From Candidatus Cryptobacteroides excrementipullorum (GTDB taxonomy: Bacteria > Bacteroidota > Bacteroidia > Bacteroidales > UBA932): a stretch of DNA of 64,000 bases. Under the pieces are notes generated by a model. It was not told where the DNA came from. It did not search any database and saw only the letters and a program-made list of their open reading frames with translations. The stretch is taken from positions 30,427 through 94,426 of the forward strand of contig JADILZ010000018.1 in assembly GCA_017695065.1 (NCBI GenBank). The letters are read 5' to 3'. The position numbers and the translations under genes were made by a program. Shown here one piece after another: positions 35,102 to 43,451 of this stretch. Each line of letters begins with the position of its first letter. Within the stretch, counting starts at the first letter, position 1.

Positions 35102-37120
35102 TTATTTATCACTACATTTTTCCAAAACTACAGCGCTGCGGCAAGGGAGATAGAGATACAGGGTATCGTCATAGGTCTGGCTGCCGTTAGCAGATTTTTC
35201 AGGGACGGTAAAGTGCTCTTCCCCACGTTTCACCCTGTCGAAACCGTCGAATTCCGGATCATCGCTGTCTAGGATTACCGTATATTTCCCGGCCGGAGCC
35301 GAAAAACCATAGTCGGCAAAAGATGATACCGGATTGAAATTGAACGCAAAGATACAATTTATTCTTTTGAATATTAATATTTTTTTCTCTTCATCCTGCA
35401 CAAGGAGTTCCGGAGCCTCATTCAGGAGCCCTTCCTTCCGCGCCATGGACACCATCGCCCTGTCGAAAAGCATCAAAGGCCTGTATCTCAGATAATCAGC
35501 CTCCACCAGCGACCACTGCCTCCGGGCATACTTGTAGGACCACCCGTTCCCTTCCCTCGGGAAGTCTATCCATTCCGGATGCCCGAACTCGTTTCCCATG
35601 AAGGTAAGGTATCCGTCACCGGCCGTGGCCATGGTGACGAGCCTTATCATCTTGTGGAGAGCGAGGCCTCTGTCTATCACGTCGGAATGTGAATTCCTGT
35701 CCATGTGGAAATACATCTCCTTGTCCATCAGGCGGAAGGCTATGGTCTTGTCACCGACCATGGCCTGGTCGTGGCACTCCGCATAGCTGATTGTCTTTTC
35801 ATCCTTGCGCTTGTTGGTGAGCTGCCACCACATCTCTCCCATGCTCCACTGCTCGTCACTCTGGGTCTTGATCCATTTTATCCAGTTGTCAGCGACACCC
35901 ATGCTCATACGGAAGTCGAACCCTATCCCGCCGGCTTCGAAAGGGGCGGCCAGGCCGGCCATCCCGCTGACATCCTCGGCGATGGTTATCGCATCCGGGT
36001 TCACCTCCTTGACAAGCATGTTGGCGAGAGCCAGGTATGTCACAGCCGACTCATCGACTCCGTTGTCAAAATAACAGTCATATCCCGTGAAGGCCTTTCC
36101 GAGACCATGGTCCCAGTACATCATGCTGGTCACGCCGTCGAAACGGAAACCGTCCAGGTGGTATTCCTCCAGCCAGAACTTGCAGTTGGACAGAAGGAAC
36201 TGCTGGGTCTCGTGCTTCCCGTAATCGAAACACCTCGACCCCCATGCAGGATGCCGGCCGCGGTCTCCGCCATAGAAATAAAGGTCTTCCCTGCCGTCGA
36301 AACGGCTCAGGCCCTCCGCCTCGTTGTCCACAGAATGGGAATGAACTATGTCCATTATCACGGCGATTCCCATACCGTGAGCCTCATCGACAAGGGCCTT
36401 GAACTCCTCCGGAGTGCCGAAACGCGAGCTCAGGGCAAAGAAATTGGAGACCTGGTAGCCGAAAGAGCCGTAATACGGATGCTCCTGGAGAGCCATTATC
36501 TGGATGGTATCATAGCCCAGAGAGCGGATATATGGAAGGACATCATCCTTGAATTCGGTGAAAGTGGCCACCTTTTCCTTCTCAGAACTCATGCCGATAT
36601 GGCACTCATATATGAATGGATGCTCACGTCTTGGAGGATTGGCGTTCTTCCATCTGTAGGGGGCAGGGTCCCATACCTGTGCGCAGAAAGCCTTGGTCTC
36701 CGGGTCCTGGACCGCCCTGGTGGTATATGCCGGAAGACGCTCCCCTCCTCCGCCATGCCATTCTATATAAAGCTTGTACAGGGTACCGTGCGAAAGGAAG
36801 AACCCGTCCACGGTGATCTCCCAGTTGCCGTTCCCCACCGGATGCAGGGCGTATGCTTCCGTCTTCTTCCAGTTGTTGAATTCACCTATCAGATATATCT
36901 TCAACGCATTCGGCGCCCACTCCCTGAACACCCACGAACCGTCACCCTGCTTATGCAGACCGTAATAAAGATGATTGTTGATACCGCGGGACAGAGACCC
37001 TCCATGACCGGCGGAAATCCTTTTCTTCTCTTCACAAATCCGTTCATGCCTGGCATCCACAGCTTCCGCATACGGTTTCAGCCACGGGTCGCCATCATAA
37101 ATTTTCTTCATTTCAGTCAT
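35102..37120 (-). CDS. glgB: 1,4-alpha-glucan branching enzyme (GH13_8, eukaryote-like)
   Basis: The 672-residue protein has an N-terminal CBM48 (WVFREWAPNALKIYLIGEFNNW), then the GH13 barrel with DIVHSH, DGFRFDGVTSM (nucleophile Asp), AEDVSG (acid Glu) and ECHDQAMVGDKT, and a C-terminal beta domain. The motifs match the animal/plant-type subfamily 8 and not the common bacterial subfamily 9. This agrees with the eukaryote-type GT3 synthase in the same operon. It creates alpha-1,6 branches in glycogen. Confidence 0.95.
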   Translation of the reverse strand: MTEMKKIYDGDPWLKPYAEAVDARHERICEEKKRISAGHGGSLSRGINNHLYYGLHKQGDGSWVFREWAPNALKIYLIGEFNNWKKTEAYALHPVGNGNWEITVDGFFLSHGTLYKLYIEWHGGGGERLPAYTTRAVQDPETKAFCAQVWDPAPYRWKNANPPRREHPFIYECHIGMSSEKEKVATFTEFKDDVLPYIRSLGYDTIQIMALQEHPYYGSFGYQVSNFFALSSRFGTPEEFKALVDEAHGMGIAVIMDIVHSHSVDNEAEGLSRFDGREDLYFYGGDRGRHPAWGSRCFDYGKHETQQFLLSNCKFWLEEYHLDGFRFDGVTSMMYWDHGLGKAFTGYDCYFDNGVDESAVTYLALANMLVKEVNPDAITIAEDVSGMAGLAAPFEAGGIGFDFRMSMGVADNWIKWIKTQSDEQWSMGEMWWQLTNKRKDEKTISYAECHDQAMVGDKTIAFRLMDKEMYFHMDRNSHSDVIDRGLALHKMIRLVTMATAGDGYLTFMGNEFGHPEWIDFPREGNGWSYKYARRQWSLVEADYLRYRPLMLFDRAMVSMARKEGLLNEAPELLVQDEEKKILIFKRINCIFAFNFNPVSSFADYGFSAPAGKYTVILDSDDPEFDGFDRVKRGEEHFTVPEKSANGSQTYDDTLYLYLPCRSAVVLEKCSDK

Positions 37121-37153
37121 AGTGTCAATGTTATTGATACATATACGGTTAAA

Positions 37154-37345
37154 CTACTGGACTTCCAATTTGTCCACCTTTTCCCTGGCCTGGCGAAGAT
37201 ACGTCCGGCACCGGGTCACGAGCTCCTCGGCCCTGGACACACAGCCGCCTATGTCCTCAATCCCGGTCTCCGGGTCCTCGACCTTGGCCACCAGCATCTC
37301 GAGCTCGGCCACAGCAGCCGTATAGTCAAATTCCTTTTCTTCCAT
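37154..37345 (-). CDS. xseB: Exodeoxyribonuclease VII small subunit
   Basis: The 63-residue helical protein (DYTAAVAELEMLVAKVEDPE...AREKVDKLEVQ) matches XseB, which binds the C-terminal helices of XseA. The start at MEEKEFDY (37345) is preferred over the Met 11 codons upstream because family members begin near this point. It lies 69 nt after xseA and 33 nt before glgB. Confidence 0.88.
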   Translation of the reverse strand: MEEKEFDYTAAVAELEMLVAKVEDPETGIEDIGGCVSRAEELVTRCRTYLRQAREKVDKLEVQ

Positions 37346-37414
37346 AACCGAATCTTCTCCTATCCATTTATCCGGCACAAGTCCGATGAGTTAATACAAC
37401 GTGATTCATTATAA

Positions 37415-38665
37415 TCAATCCATGGCAGCATACTCACCATGCAGGCCGCCCCCGGGACCGGGCTCGTCCGCCTGCACCCGGAACGGAAGCCGAGAGACGG
37501 AATCCACCGTACAGTCCAGCCGCCCGTCCTTCATCAGGATACCGACCCTGTCACCGGGCCTCCTGTCCCTGACTCCCTTGATTACCGTCCCCGCAGAGTC
37601 CACAGCGAGCACATAACCCTTCTTCAATATGTTTGCCGGGTCAGATGCCGTTATCCTCGCCTCGAGTACCGACAAATGTCCTTCCATATCAGATATTTTC
37701 CTGGAAAATGCACGTGAAATACCCGTCAGCAGCTTCTGCAGCCTGCTTTCTTCCCGGTACAGTCTTCCGGAGAACGAAAGCTTCAGCCTGCTTGTATATG
37801 AAAGCAGGCGGGAATCCTCCGACGCATAGAGCGACACCAGCTCGTCAGCAAGGGCAGTGGGGGTCTTGACAGAGCCATAGGCCACCAGATCGGCTGCATG
37901 GCTGTCCTGGTCATGCCCTATGGCAGTAAGCACCGGTATCGGGAACTGCGCGATATGGGCAGCAAGGTCATAGTCATCATAGCACGCAAGGTCGAGTTTC
38001 GCCCCGCCACCGCGCAATATTGCCACCACCTCATAGGGATCCTGTGCCGAAGCCACCCTGTCGAGGGCATCCATTATGGAAGACGGGGAACCGGAGCCCT
38101 GCATCAGGGCCGGAAAAAGGTCCGTATGGAACACAAAGCCGTATTCGTTCTCATGCAGGTGTCTCATGAAATCCCTGTATCCTGCAGCATCCGGAGCGGA
38201 AATCACAGCGATACGGTAAGGTATCGCAGGCATCCCGAGACCTTTCTGCATATCGGCAAGACCTTCCCGCCGGAGCCTTTCCAGAGTCTCCCTCTTGAGC
38301 CTCTCCTGTTCGCCTGTCGAAAAATCCGGGTCAATATCATTCACCACAAGGGACAATCCGTACAACTGGCTGAAATTCACCTGCACCTGTATAAGCACAA
38401 GCATCCCCTCGCGAAGAGGGGACCCTGTGACCGATTCGAAATACGGTGCAATGAATCTGTATCTGGAACTCCAGATGACGGCTTGAGCCTTGGCCACAAT
38501 GCCGGAGTCATCACTCTGCGAAAGCTCCATGTAACAATGGCCGCCGGGACGTGCCTTGAGGGCACTTATCTCCGCCTTCAGCCAGAGACGCGACGGATAC
38601 AGCCGTTCTATCCCCTCCTTCAGCCCAGACTGAAGTTCATAAAGGGTTATGAATTCCTTTTCCAT
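37415..38665 (-). CDS. xseA: Exodeoxyribonuclease VII large subunit
   Basis: The 416-residue protein has an N-terminal OB fold (about 15-110) and the catalytic core with RGGGAKLDLACYDDYDLA and TAIGHDQDSHAADLVAYGSVKTPTALAD, then coiled-coil helices and a short SHS2-like end. It degrades single-stranded DNA to oligonucleotides in repair. It is the first gene of the long minus-strand unit that continues into glycogen metabolism. Confidence 0.95.
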   Translation of the reverse strand: MEKEFITLYELQSGLKEGIERLYPSRLWLKAEISALKARPGGHCYMELSQSDDSGIVAKAQAVIWSSRYRFIAPYFESVTGSPLREGMLVLIQVQVNFSQLYGLSLVVNDIDPDFSTGEQERLKRETLERLRREGLADMQKGLGMPAIPYRIAVISAPDAAGYRDFMRHLHENEYGFVFHTDLFPALMQGSGSPSSIMDALDRVASAQDPYEVVAILRGGGAKLDLACYDDYDLAAHIAQFPIPVLTAIGHDQDSHAADLVAYGSVKTPTALADELVSLYASEDSRLLSYTSRLKLSFSGRLYREESRLQKLLTGISRAFSRKISDMEGHLSVLEARITASDPANILKKGYVLAVDSAGTVIKGVRDRRPGDRVGILMKDGRLDCTVDSVSRLPFRVQADEPGPGGGLHGEYAAMD

Positions 38666-38688
38666 ACTGACACGACTGTTGCGGCCTA

Positions 38689-38696
38689 CAAATTTA
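38689..38696 (-). promoter_or_regulatory. -7 box of the xseA-glycogen-ribF unit
   Basis: The minus strand reads TAAATTTG 24 nt before the xseA ATG. No clear -33 TTTG is seen. Because spacing downstream is tight, this may be the main promoter of the 13.8-kb unit. Confidence 0.45.
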
Positions 38697-38755
38697 ATAA
38701 AAATATGTGCTCACCCTTAAAGCCTGTTTCAATTTTTATCAAATTTTTATACAAA

Positions 38756-38768
38756 CGTCAGTCAGACG
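38756..38768. repeat. Third copy of the CGTCAGTNNGACG palindromic motif
   Basis: CGTCAGTCAGACG lies in the 255-bp divergent gap between xseA and engB. It matches the pair upstream of greA at all fixed positions and is likewise followed by AAT. Confidence 0.45.
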
Positions 38769-38885
38769 AATCACTTTTATACCGGAACAGTATCCGGGAA
38801 CCTCTCCCCTCCCGCCCTGCGGAGATATTTTCCACTTCCGGAGAGCGATAAGGCAAAATATATTTCTATCTGTCAAGTTTTTTAA

Positions 38886-38893
38886 TACCTTTG
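38886..38893 (+). promoter_or_regulatory. -7 box of engB
   Basis: TACCTTTG matches TAnnTTTG 27 nt before the engB ATG. No consensus TTG is found at -33. Confidence 0.45.
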
Positions 38894-38920
38894 TAATTTA
38901 ATCCAGAACGAAAGCAAGAC

Positions 38921-39529
38921 ATGAAGATTACTGAAGCACTTTTTGCCGGGAGCAGCACCAGGATTTCTGAAAAACCATCGCAGAAATTTCCGGAATTTGC
39001 TTTCATCGGCAGGTCCAATGTCGGCAAGTCCTCTCTTATCAACATGTTATGCAACAACAGGAAACTCGCAATGACTTCCTCCACACCCGGAAAGACACGC
39101 CTCGTGAACCATTTCCTGGTGAACAGACAGTGGTATCTGGTGGATCTCCCTGGATATGGATATGCGAAGATGTCGATGAGCGGGAAACAGAAGCTTGCCC
39201 AGATAATCAGGAACTTCATCAACCTTTCCCCGGAACTCGTGATGCTCTTTGTCCTCATAGACTCAAGGCATGACATCGGGAAGACGGACATGGACTTCCT
39301 GTTCGAGCTCGGCGAAAGCAGGATCCCGTTTGCAATAATCTTCACCAAAGGGGACAAGCTCGGGCCTGTTGCACTGGAAAGGCAGATTGAAAAGAACAAG
39401 CAGATGATCCTCGAACACTGGGAGGAACTTCCTCCTGTCTTCGTAAGCTCCTCATCCAACGGGATGGGAAAAGAGGAGATCCTCGACTACATCGGATCAG
39501 TGCTTGAAGACTTGAAAACAGAACCATAA
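38921..39529 (+). CDS. engB: Ribosome-biogenesis GTPase EngB/YsxC
   Basis: The 202-residue GTPase has G1 GRSNVGKSSLIN, a G2 region TPGKT, G3 DLPGYGYA, G4 TKGDKL and the G5-like SSSSNG. It acts in assembly of the large ribosomal subunit. It heads a plus-strand run of engB, prs, a small protein and der; der is also a ribosome-assembly GTPase. Confidence 0.96.
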   Translation: MKITEALFAGSSTRISEKPSQKFPEFAFIGRSNVGKSSLINMLCNNRKLAMTSSTPGKTRLVNHFLVNRQWYLVDLPGYGYAKMSMSGKQKLAQIIRNFINLSPELVMLFVLIDSRHDIGKTDMDFLFELGESRIPFAIIFTKGDKLGPVALERQIEKNKQMILEHWEELPPVFVSSSSNGMGKEEILDYIGSVLEDLKTEP

Positions 39530-39540
39530 AACCTCATACG

Positions 39541-40491
39541 ATGCACAACGAACACAAAATGAAAATTTTCGCGTGCAGGAGTTCAAAACCTCTCGCGGAG
39601 AAAATCGCCAGATCCCTCGGCACAGAACTGGGAAAATCAGAAGTACTGGCTTTCAGCGACGGGGAATTCCAGCCGTCATTCAATGAGAGTGTCCGAGGAG
39701 CGACAGTCTTCATAGTGCAGTCGACCTTCCCTCCTGTTGACAATCTTTTCGAGCTTCTCCTGATGATTGACGCGGCCAAAAGGGCATCTGCCCACACGGT
39801 TGTGGCCGTGATGCCTTATTTCGGATGGGCCCGCCAGGACAGGAAAGACAAGCCGAGAGTGTCCATCGGGGCAAAGCTCGTGGCCAACGTGCTCCACGCA
39901 GCCGGATGCGACAGGGTCATGACATGCGACCTGCATGCCGACCAGATACAGGGATTCTTCGACTTCCCTGTAGACCATCTTTATGCCAGCAACATTTTCC
40001 TGCCTTACCTCAGGGACAAGAACATAGAGAACCTTGCAATAGCAGCTCCGGATATGGGCGGGGCCAAAAGGGCAAATGCCTATGCACGATATCTGCAGTG
40101 CCCGGTGATTGTCTGCCACAAGTCCAGGGAAAGGGCCAACGTGGTAGGTTCCATCACAGCCATCGGCGATGTTGCCGGGAAGAATGTACTCATCGTAGAT
40201 GACATGATAGACACTGCCGGGACACTCACCAAGGCAGCCAATGTCCTCAAGGAGATGGGAGCCCTCAGTGTAAGGGCGTGCGCCACACATGCCGTATTCT
40301 CAGGGAAGGCATACGAAAGGATTGCCGAATCAGCCCTCGAGGAAGTGATCGTGACAGACACGATACCGCTTTCCAGCGACCCGGAAAAGGACACAAGCAA
40401 GATAACTGTCCTTTCTGTCGCCGAAACATTCGCCAATACAATATATAAGGTGTATAACTACGAACCGATAAGCGACAGCTTCATCATATAG
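39541..40491 (+). CDS. prs: Ribose-phosphate pyrophosphokinase (PRPP synthase)
   Basis: The 316-residue class I enzyme makes PRPP from ribose-5-phosphate and ATP. The N-terminal KIFACRSSKPLAEKIA, the metal/PRPP site DLHADQIQGFFD and the PRPP loop VDDMIDTAGTL are present. Length is typical. It follows engB by 11 nt. Confidence 0.97.
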   Translation: MHNEHKMKIFACRSSKPLAEKIARSLGTELGKSEVLAFSDGEFQPSFNESVRGATVFIVQSTFPPVDNLFELLLMIDAAKRASAHTVVAVMPYFGWARQDRKDKPRVSIGAKLVANVLHAAGCDRVMTCDLHADQIQGFFDFPVDHLYASNIFLPYLRDKNIENLAIAAPDMGGAKRANAYARYLQCPVIVCHKSRERANVVGSITAIGDVAGKNVLIVDDMIDTAGTLTKAANVLKEMGALSVRACATHAVFSGKAYERIAESALEEVIVTDTIPLSSDPEKDTSKITVLSVAETFANTIYKVYNYEPISDSFII

Positions 40492-40512
40492 ACAAACAAG
40501 GAGGTACATATC

Positions 40513-40776
40513 ATGGAAATCTTCATTGCGGCGCTGCTCTTGGTAGGGATAAGTGTGATCGGGCTATGCTTCAACATCATATTCCGCAAAAACGGGCAGT
40601 TCCCTGAAACCGAGATCAGCAACAACAAGGAAATGAAAAAACTCGGTATCAGATGCGCCAAGGAAGAAGAACTCAGGATATGGGGCAAGAAGAACGGCAA
40701 GGCACATCCCTCCTGCAGCGATCTGGGCTGCGGGAGTTGTGCCGGCTGTGACATCCTCACGACACCGCGCAAATGA
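40513..40776 (+). CDS. Small cysteine-rich membrane protein
   Basis: The 87 residues consist of one transmembrane helix (about 4-23), then KKNGQFPETEISNNKEMKK and a cysteine-rich end: one Cys near residue 49, then C-x4-C-x2-C-x2-C (SCSDLGCGSCAGCD). I recall similar short proteins in other Bacteroidales annotated only as membrane or secreted proteins. The cluster could bind a metal or an Fe-S centre at the membrane. It lies between prs (21-nt gap) and der and is probably co-transcribed with them. Confidence 0.8.
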   Translation: MEIFIAALLLVGISVIGLCFNIIFRKNGQFPETEISNNKEMKKLGIRCAKEEELRIWGKKNGKAHPSCSDLGCGSCAGCDILTTPRK

Positions 40777-40870
40777 CCGGGGCGCCTGTGTCCGGAGCCG
40801 GGCATACGGAAGCCATAGGGAAAAGCTGTCCCTGGCAATGCAACATCTGTAAACACATAAAGACTTAAAT

Positions 40871-42181
40871 ATGAGCCTTGTAGCCATCGTTGGACGCCCA
40901 AACGTGGGTAAGTCCACACTTTTCAACCGACTCGTCGGGATGCGTCAGGCCATCGTCGATGAGACGGCCGGCGTGACCAGAGACCGCCATTACGGCAAAT
41001 GCGAATGGTGCGGACATGAATTCTCCGTAGTTGACACCGGAGGATACACATACAACTCCGACGACATCTTCGAAGAAGCAATCCGGAAGCAGGTAGTGAT
41101 AGCGATCGAGGAGGCTGACCTCGTGCTGTTCATGACAGAGGCAGCCACCGGAATCACCGACTATGATGACGAGATAGCAGCACTGCTCAGGAAAAGCGGA
41201 AAACCAGTGATCCTGGCTGTCAACAAAGTGGACACAGGGGAGAAGATTTACGACACATACCAGTTCTACTCCCTTGGGCTCGGTGACGTATGGAGCATAT
41301 CCGCAGCTACCGGCGGCGGCACAGGCGACCTGCTTGACGAGATAGTGAAAAGGCTCCCGGAAGATACCGCACCGGAAAGCGACGGCCATCCGGAGCTGCC
41401 GCATATCGCAATAGTCGGCAAGCCGAATGTAGGGAAATCATCACTTGCGAACGCACTCCTTGGCACAGAGCGCAACATAGTCACCCCGCTTGCAGGGACG
41501 ACCAGAGATGCTGTAAGCACATATTACAACAAGTTCGGTCACGAGATGATATTAGTTGACACTGCGGGCATGAGGAGGAAGTCCAAGGTACACGAAGATC
41601 TCGAGTTCTATTCGGTAATGCGCTCCATACGGGCCATCGAGCATTCGGACGTATGCATACTGATGATAGATGCCCAGTGCGGGATGGAATCCCAGGACAT
41701 GAATATTTTCAACCTCATATCAAGGAACAGGAAAGGGTGTGTCCTGGTCGTTAACAAATGGGATGCAGTCGAGAAGGACAGCAACACTATGAAGTTATAT
41801 ACGGAGTCCCTTAAGGCAAGGCTCGCTCCGTTCAACGACATACCCATCATCTTCACATCAGTGATAAACAAGCAGAGGATAATGGATGTGCTGGATGCAG
41901 CGCAGAAAGTATATGAAAACTACTCGAGGAAAATCCCTACATCCGTACTGAACGACGAGATGCTTCCGGAAATCGAGAACTATCCGCCTCCTGCGTGGAA
42001 AGGGAAATACGTAAAAATAAAATACGCTACCCAGCTGCCGACAAGGTCCCCGTCCTTTGCGTTTTTCTGCAATCTGCCGCAGTATGTGAAAGACCCTTAC
42101 AAGAGGTTCCTGGAGAACAGGCTCAGGTCCAAATTCGATTTTTCCGGATGCCCGGTACAGATATTCATGAGGCAGAAGTAG
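40871..42181 (+). CDS. der: Ribosome-associated double GTPase Der (EngA)
   Basis: The 436 residues contain two tandem GTPase domains, each with its own P-loop (GRPNVGKST near residue 8 and GKPNVGKSS near residue 180) and DTGG/DTAG switch motifs. A C-terminal KH-like domain ends [15 protein letters not shown]. It is needed for 50S assembly. The nearest downstream feature is a 17-bp palindrome, not a classical terminator. Confidence 0.97.
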   Translation: MSLVAIVGRPNVGKSTLFNRLVGMRQAIVDETAGVTRDRHYGKCEWCGHEFSVVDTGGYTYNSDDIFEEAIRKQVVIAIEEADLVLFMTEAATGITDYDDEIAALLRKSGKPVILAVNKVDTGEKIYDTYQFYSLGLGDVWSISAATGGGTGDLLDEIVKRLPEDTAPESDGHPELPHIAIVGKPNVGKSSLANALLGTERNIVTPLAGTTRDAVSTYYNKFGHEMILVDTAGMRRKSKVHEDLEFYSVMRSIRAIEHSDVCILMIDAQCGMESQDMNIFNLISRNRKGCVLVVNKWDAVEKDSNTMKLYTESLKARLAPFNDIPIIFTSVINKQRIMDVLDAAQKVYENYSRKIPTSVLNDEMLPEIENYPPPAWKGKYVKIKYATQLPTRSPSFAFFCNLPQYVKDPYKRFLENRLRSKFDFSGCPVQIFMRQK

Positions 42182-42208
42182 ACAGCCAACGGCAAAAAGG
42201 ATGATATT

Positions 42209-42225
42209 GCAGGACCTGGTCCTGC
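42209..42225. repeat. 17-bp palindrome after der
   Basis: GCAGGACC and GGTCCTGC meet around a single T. It has no T-run on either side, so it is a poor intrinsic terminator. It lies 27 nt after the der stop and just before the inverted-repeat element. Confidence 0.5.
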
Positions 42226-42238
42226 CCTGAAAGAGAAA

Positions 42239-42358
42239 GAGGTGGCTCAAAAGGGTGTAATTTCAAGGCTTGCACAGATTAGAAAACCGCTGTGTACTGC
42301 CCGTACATGAGGATTCTCGAATCAAGCGTAATGCAGAAGGTACCCTTTGGGTCCACAC
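42239..42358. mobile_element. Possible 120-bp MITE or insertion-sequence remnant
   Basis: The left end GAGGTGGCTCAAAAGGGT and the reverse complement of the right end, GTGTGGACCCAAAGGGT, align as imperfect terminal inverted repeats. Between them are small hairpins (TGTAC-TGCCC-GTACA and GATTC-TC-GAATC) and no open frame. No certain target-site duplication is visible, and a long T-tract follows the right end. Confidence 0.4.
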
Positions 42359-42375
42359 TTTTTTTTTTAAAAAAA

Positions 42376-42401
42376 CAGGTTGAACTTCCCAGCTCAACCT
42401 G
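42376..42401 (-). terminator. Intrinsic terminator after the DUF4783 gene
   Basis: CAGGTTGA (42376-42383) and TCAACCTG (42394-42401) form a perfect 8-bp stem followed on the minus strand by seven T residues. It lies 70 nt after the DUF4783 stop. Confidence 0.8.
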
Positions 42402-42469
42402 CTTTCACTATAACCCTATTATTAACAACTAAACTAACCACAATAACTATTTGCAACTACTGTGCCAAA

Positions 42470-42874
42470 CTACTGTATCTTTTCAATCTTCAACTGTTGT
42501 ATCTTGTACGAAGTGTCTTTGTAGCTTACAAAAATGGTGACGACGAAAATCTCACCTCCGGCATTCAGCGCTCCGAGCGCGTATTTCATGTTCGCCCTGC
42601 TGGCCTTGTGCGTCAAGTCGAACGAACGCGGGGTATATGAATTGAAAAATGTCTTGAGAATCTGTCTGGCCTGGCTCCTGCTGGAATCGTTGGTGACCGA
42701 AAAAATGGTGATTTCCAGATTGTCGGCGAACCATGCGGACAACTTGTCGGCATCCCCTGCCTGCAGGTATTTCGCTATCGGCACGAAAACATCGTAGCCG
42801 GGGCTCTGCGCTGCCGAGCGCACGCCAACTAACAGCGATACCAAGGCCATAGTGATGTTAAGCATGTTCTTCAT
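42470..42874 (-). CDS. DUF4783 secreted protein
   Basis: From the ATG at 42874 the product is 134 residues. It has a signal peptide (MLNITMALVSLLVGVRSAAQ) and a cystatin/NTF2-like small domain (AKYLQAGDADKLSAWFADNLEITIF...ARQILKTFFNSYTPRSFDL...YKIQQLKIEKI) that I match to DUF4783, a Bacteroidetes-specific family of unknown function. It is probably periplasmic. Earlier in-frame Met codons exist (42883, 42937), but the promoter at 42898-42926 leaves almost no leader for them. Confidence 0.82.
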   Translation of the reverse strand: MKNMLNITMALVSLLVGVRSAAQSPGYDVFVPIAKYLQAGDADKLSAWFADNLEITIFSVTNDSSRSQARQILKTFFNSYTPRSFDLTHKASRANMKYALGALNAGGEIFVVTIFVSYKDTSYKIQQLKIEKIQ

Positions 42875-42897
42875 ACGGGACATTTTTCGCCATTGTC

Positions 42898-42926
42898 CAA
42901 ATATAAGCCTGGCCGAATATTGCAAA
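42898..42926 (-). promoter_or_regulatory. Promoter of the DUF4783 gene
   Basis: The minus strand has TTTG (42923-42926), a 17-nt spacer and TATATTTG (42898-42905). Its -33 box abuts the -33 box of the divergent rlmH promoter; together they form the palindrome TTGCAA. Confidence 0.6.
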
Positions 42927-42950
42927 TACCGAGCCACATTTATATATTTG
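42920..42950 (+). promoter_or_regulatory. Promoter of rlmH and the sensor kinase
   Basis: TTG (42920-42922), a 20-nt spacer and TATATTTG (42943-42950) fit the Bacteroidetes consensus. Transcription would start about 10 nt before the rlmH ATG at 42966, which decides that start. Confidence 0.65.
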
Positions 42951-42965
42951 CATGACAGGAACTAT

Positions 42966-43439
42966 ATGAATATCACATTGCTCACAGTCGGTAAGACTGA
43001 CCGGAACTGGATAAGGGACGGTCTGGAGATATATTGCTCCAGGCTGAAACATTATATCCCGTTCTCGCTTGTCGAAATCCCCGACCTGAAAAATGCCGCA
43101 GCCCTGAGCAGGGAGCAGATAAAGGAGAAGGAGGGTGTCCTGATACTGAAGAACCTGAAGGACAGCGACAACGTCATTCTTCTCGACGAAAGAGGGAAAG
43201 AATACTCTTCCATGGAATGGGCCGGACTCCTCGAGAAGAAGATTTCACAGGGAGGAAGGGACCTGGTATTCGTCATAGGAGGGGCCTACGGATTTTCAGA
43301 GACGGTTTACAGAAGAGCCGACGGAAAGATCTCCCTCTCCAGGATGACGTTCTCCCACCAGATGGTCAGGACGATTTTCGCCGAACAGCTGTACCGTGCG
43401 TTCACCATAATGAAAGGAGAGCCGTATCATCATGAATAA
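42966..43439 (+). CDS. rlmH: 23S rRNA pseudouridine-1915 N3-methyltransferase RlmH
   Basis: The 157-residue SPOUT methyltransferase starts MNITLLTVGKTD and has the knot motif FVIGGAYGFS and the conserved end SLSRMTFSHQMVRTIFAEQLYRA...GEPYHHE. It methylates pseudouridine 1915 in helix 69 of 23S rRNA. It is followed after 12 nt by the large sensor kinase and shares its promoter. Confidence 0.96.
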   Translation: MNITLLTVGKTDRNWIRDGLEIYCSRLKHYIPFSLVEIPDLKNAAALSREQIKEKEGVLILKNLKDSDNVILLDERGKEYSSMEWAGLLEKKISQGGRDLVFVIGGAYGFSETVYRRADGKISLSRMTFSHQMVRTIFAEQLYRAFTIMKGEPYHHE

Positions 43440-43451
43440 GAGGACTTTGGC

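Noticed and set aside
35705..37414. 569-codon open frame on the plus strand opposite glgB
   Set aside because: It is antisense to a gene with clear GH13 motifs, has no recognisable domain, and its length reflects the codon bias of the real gene.
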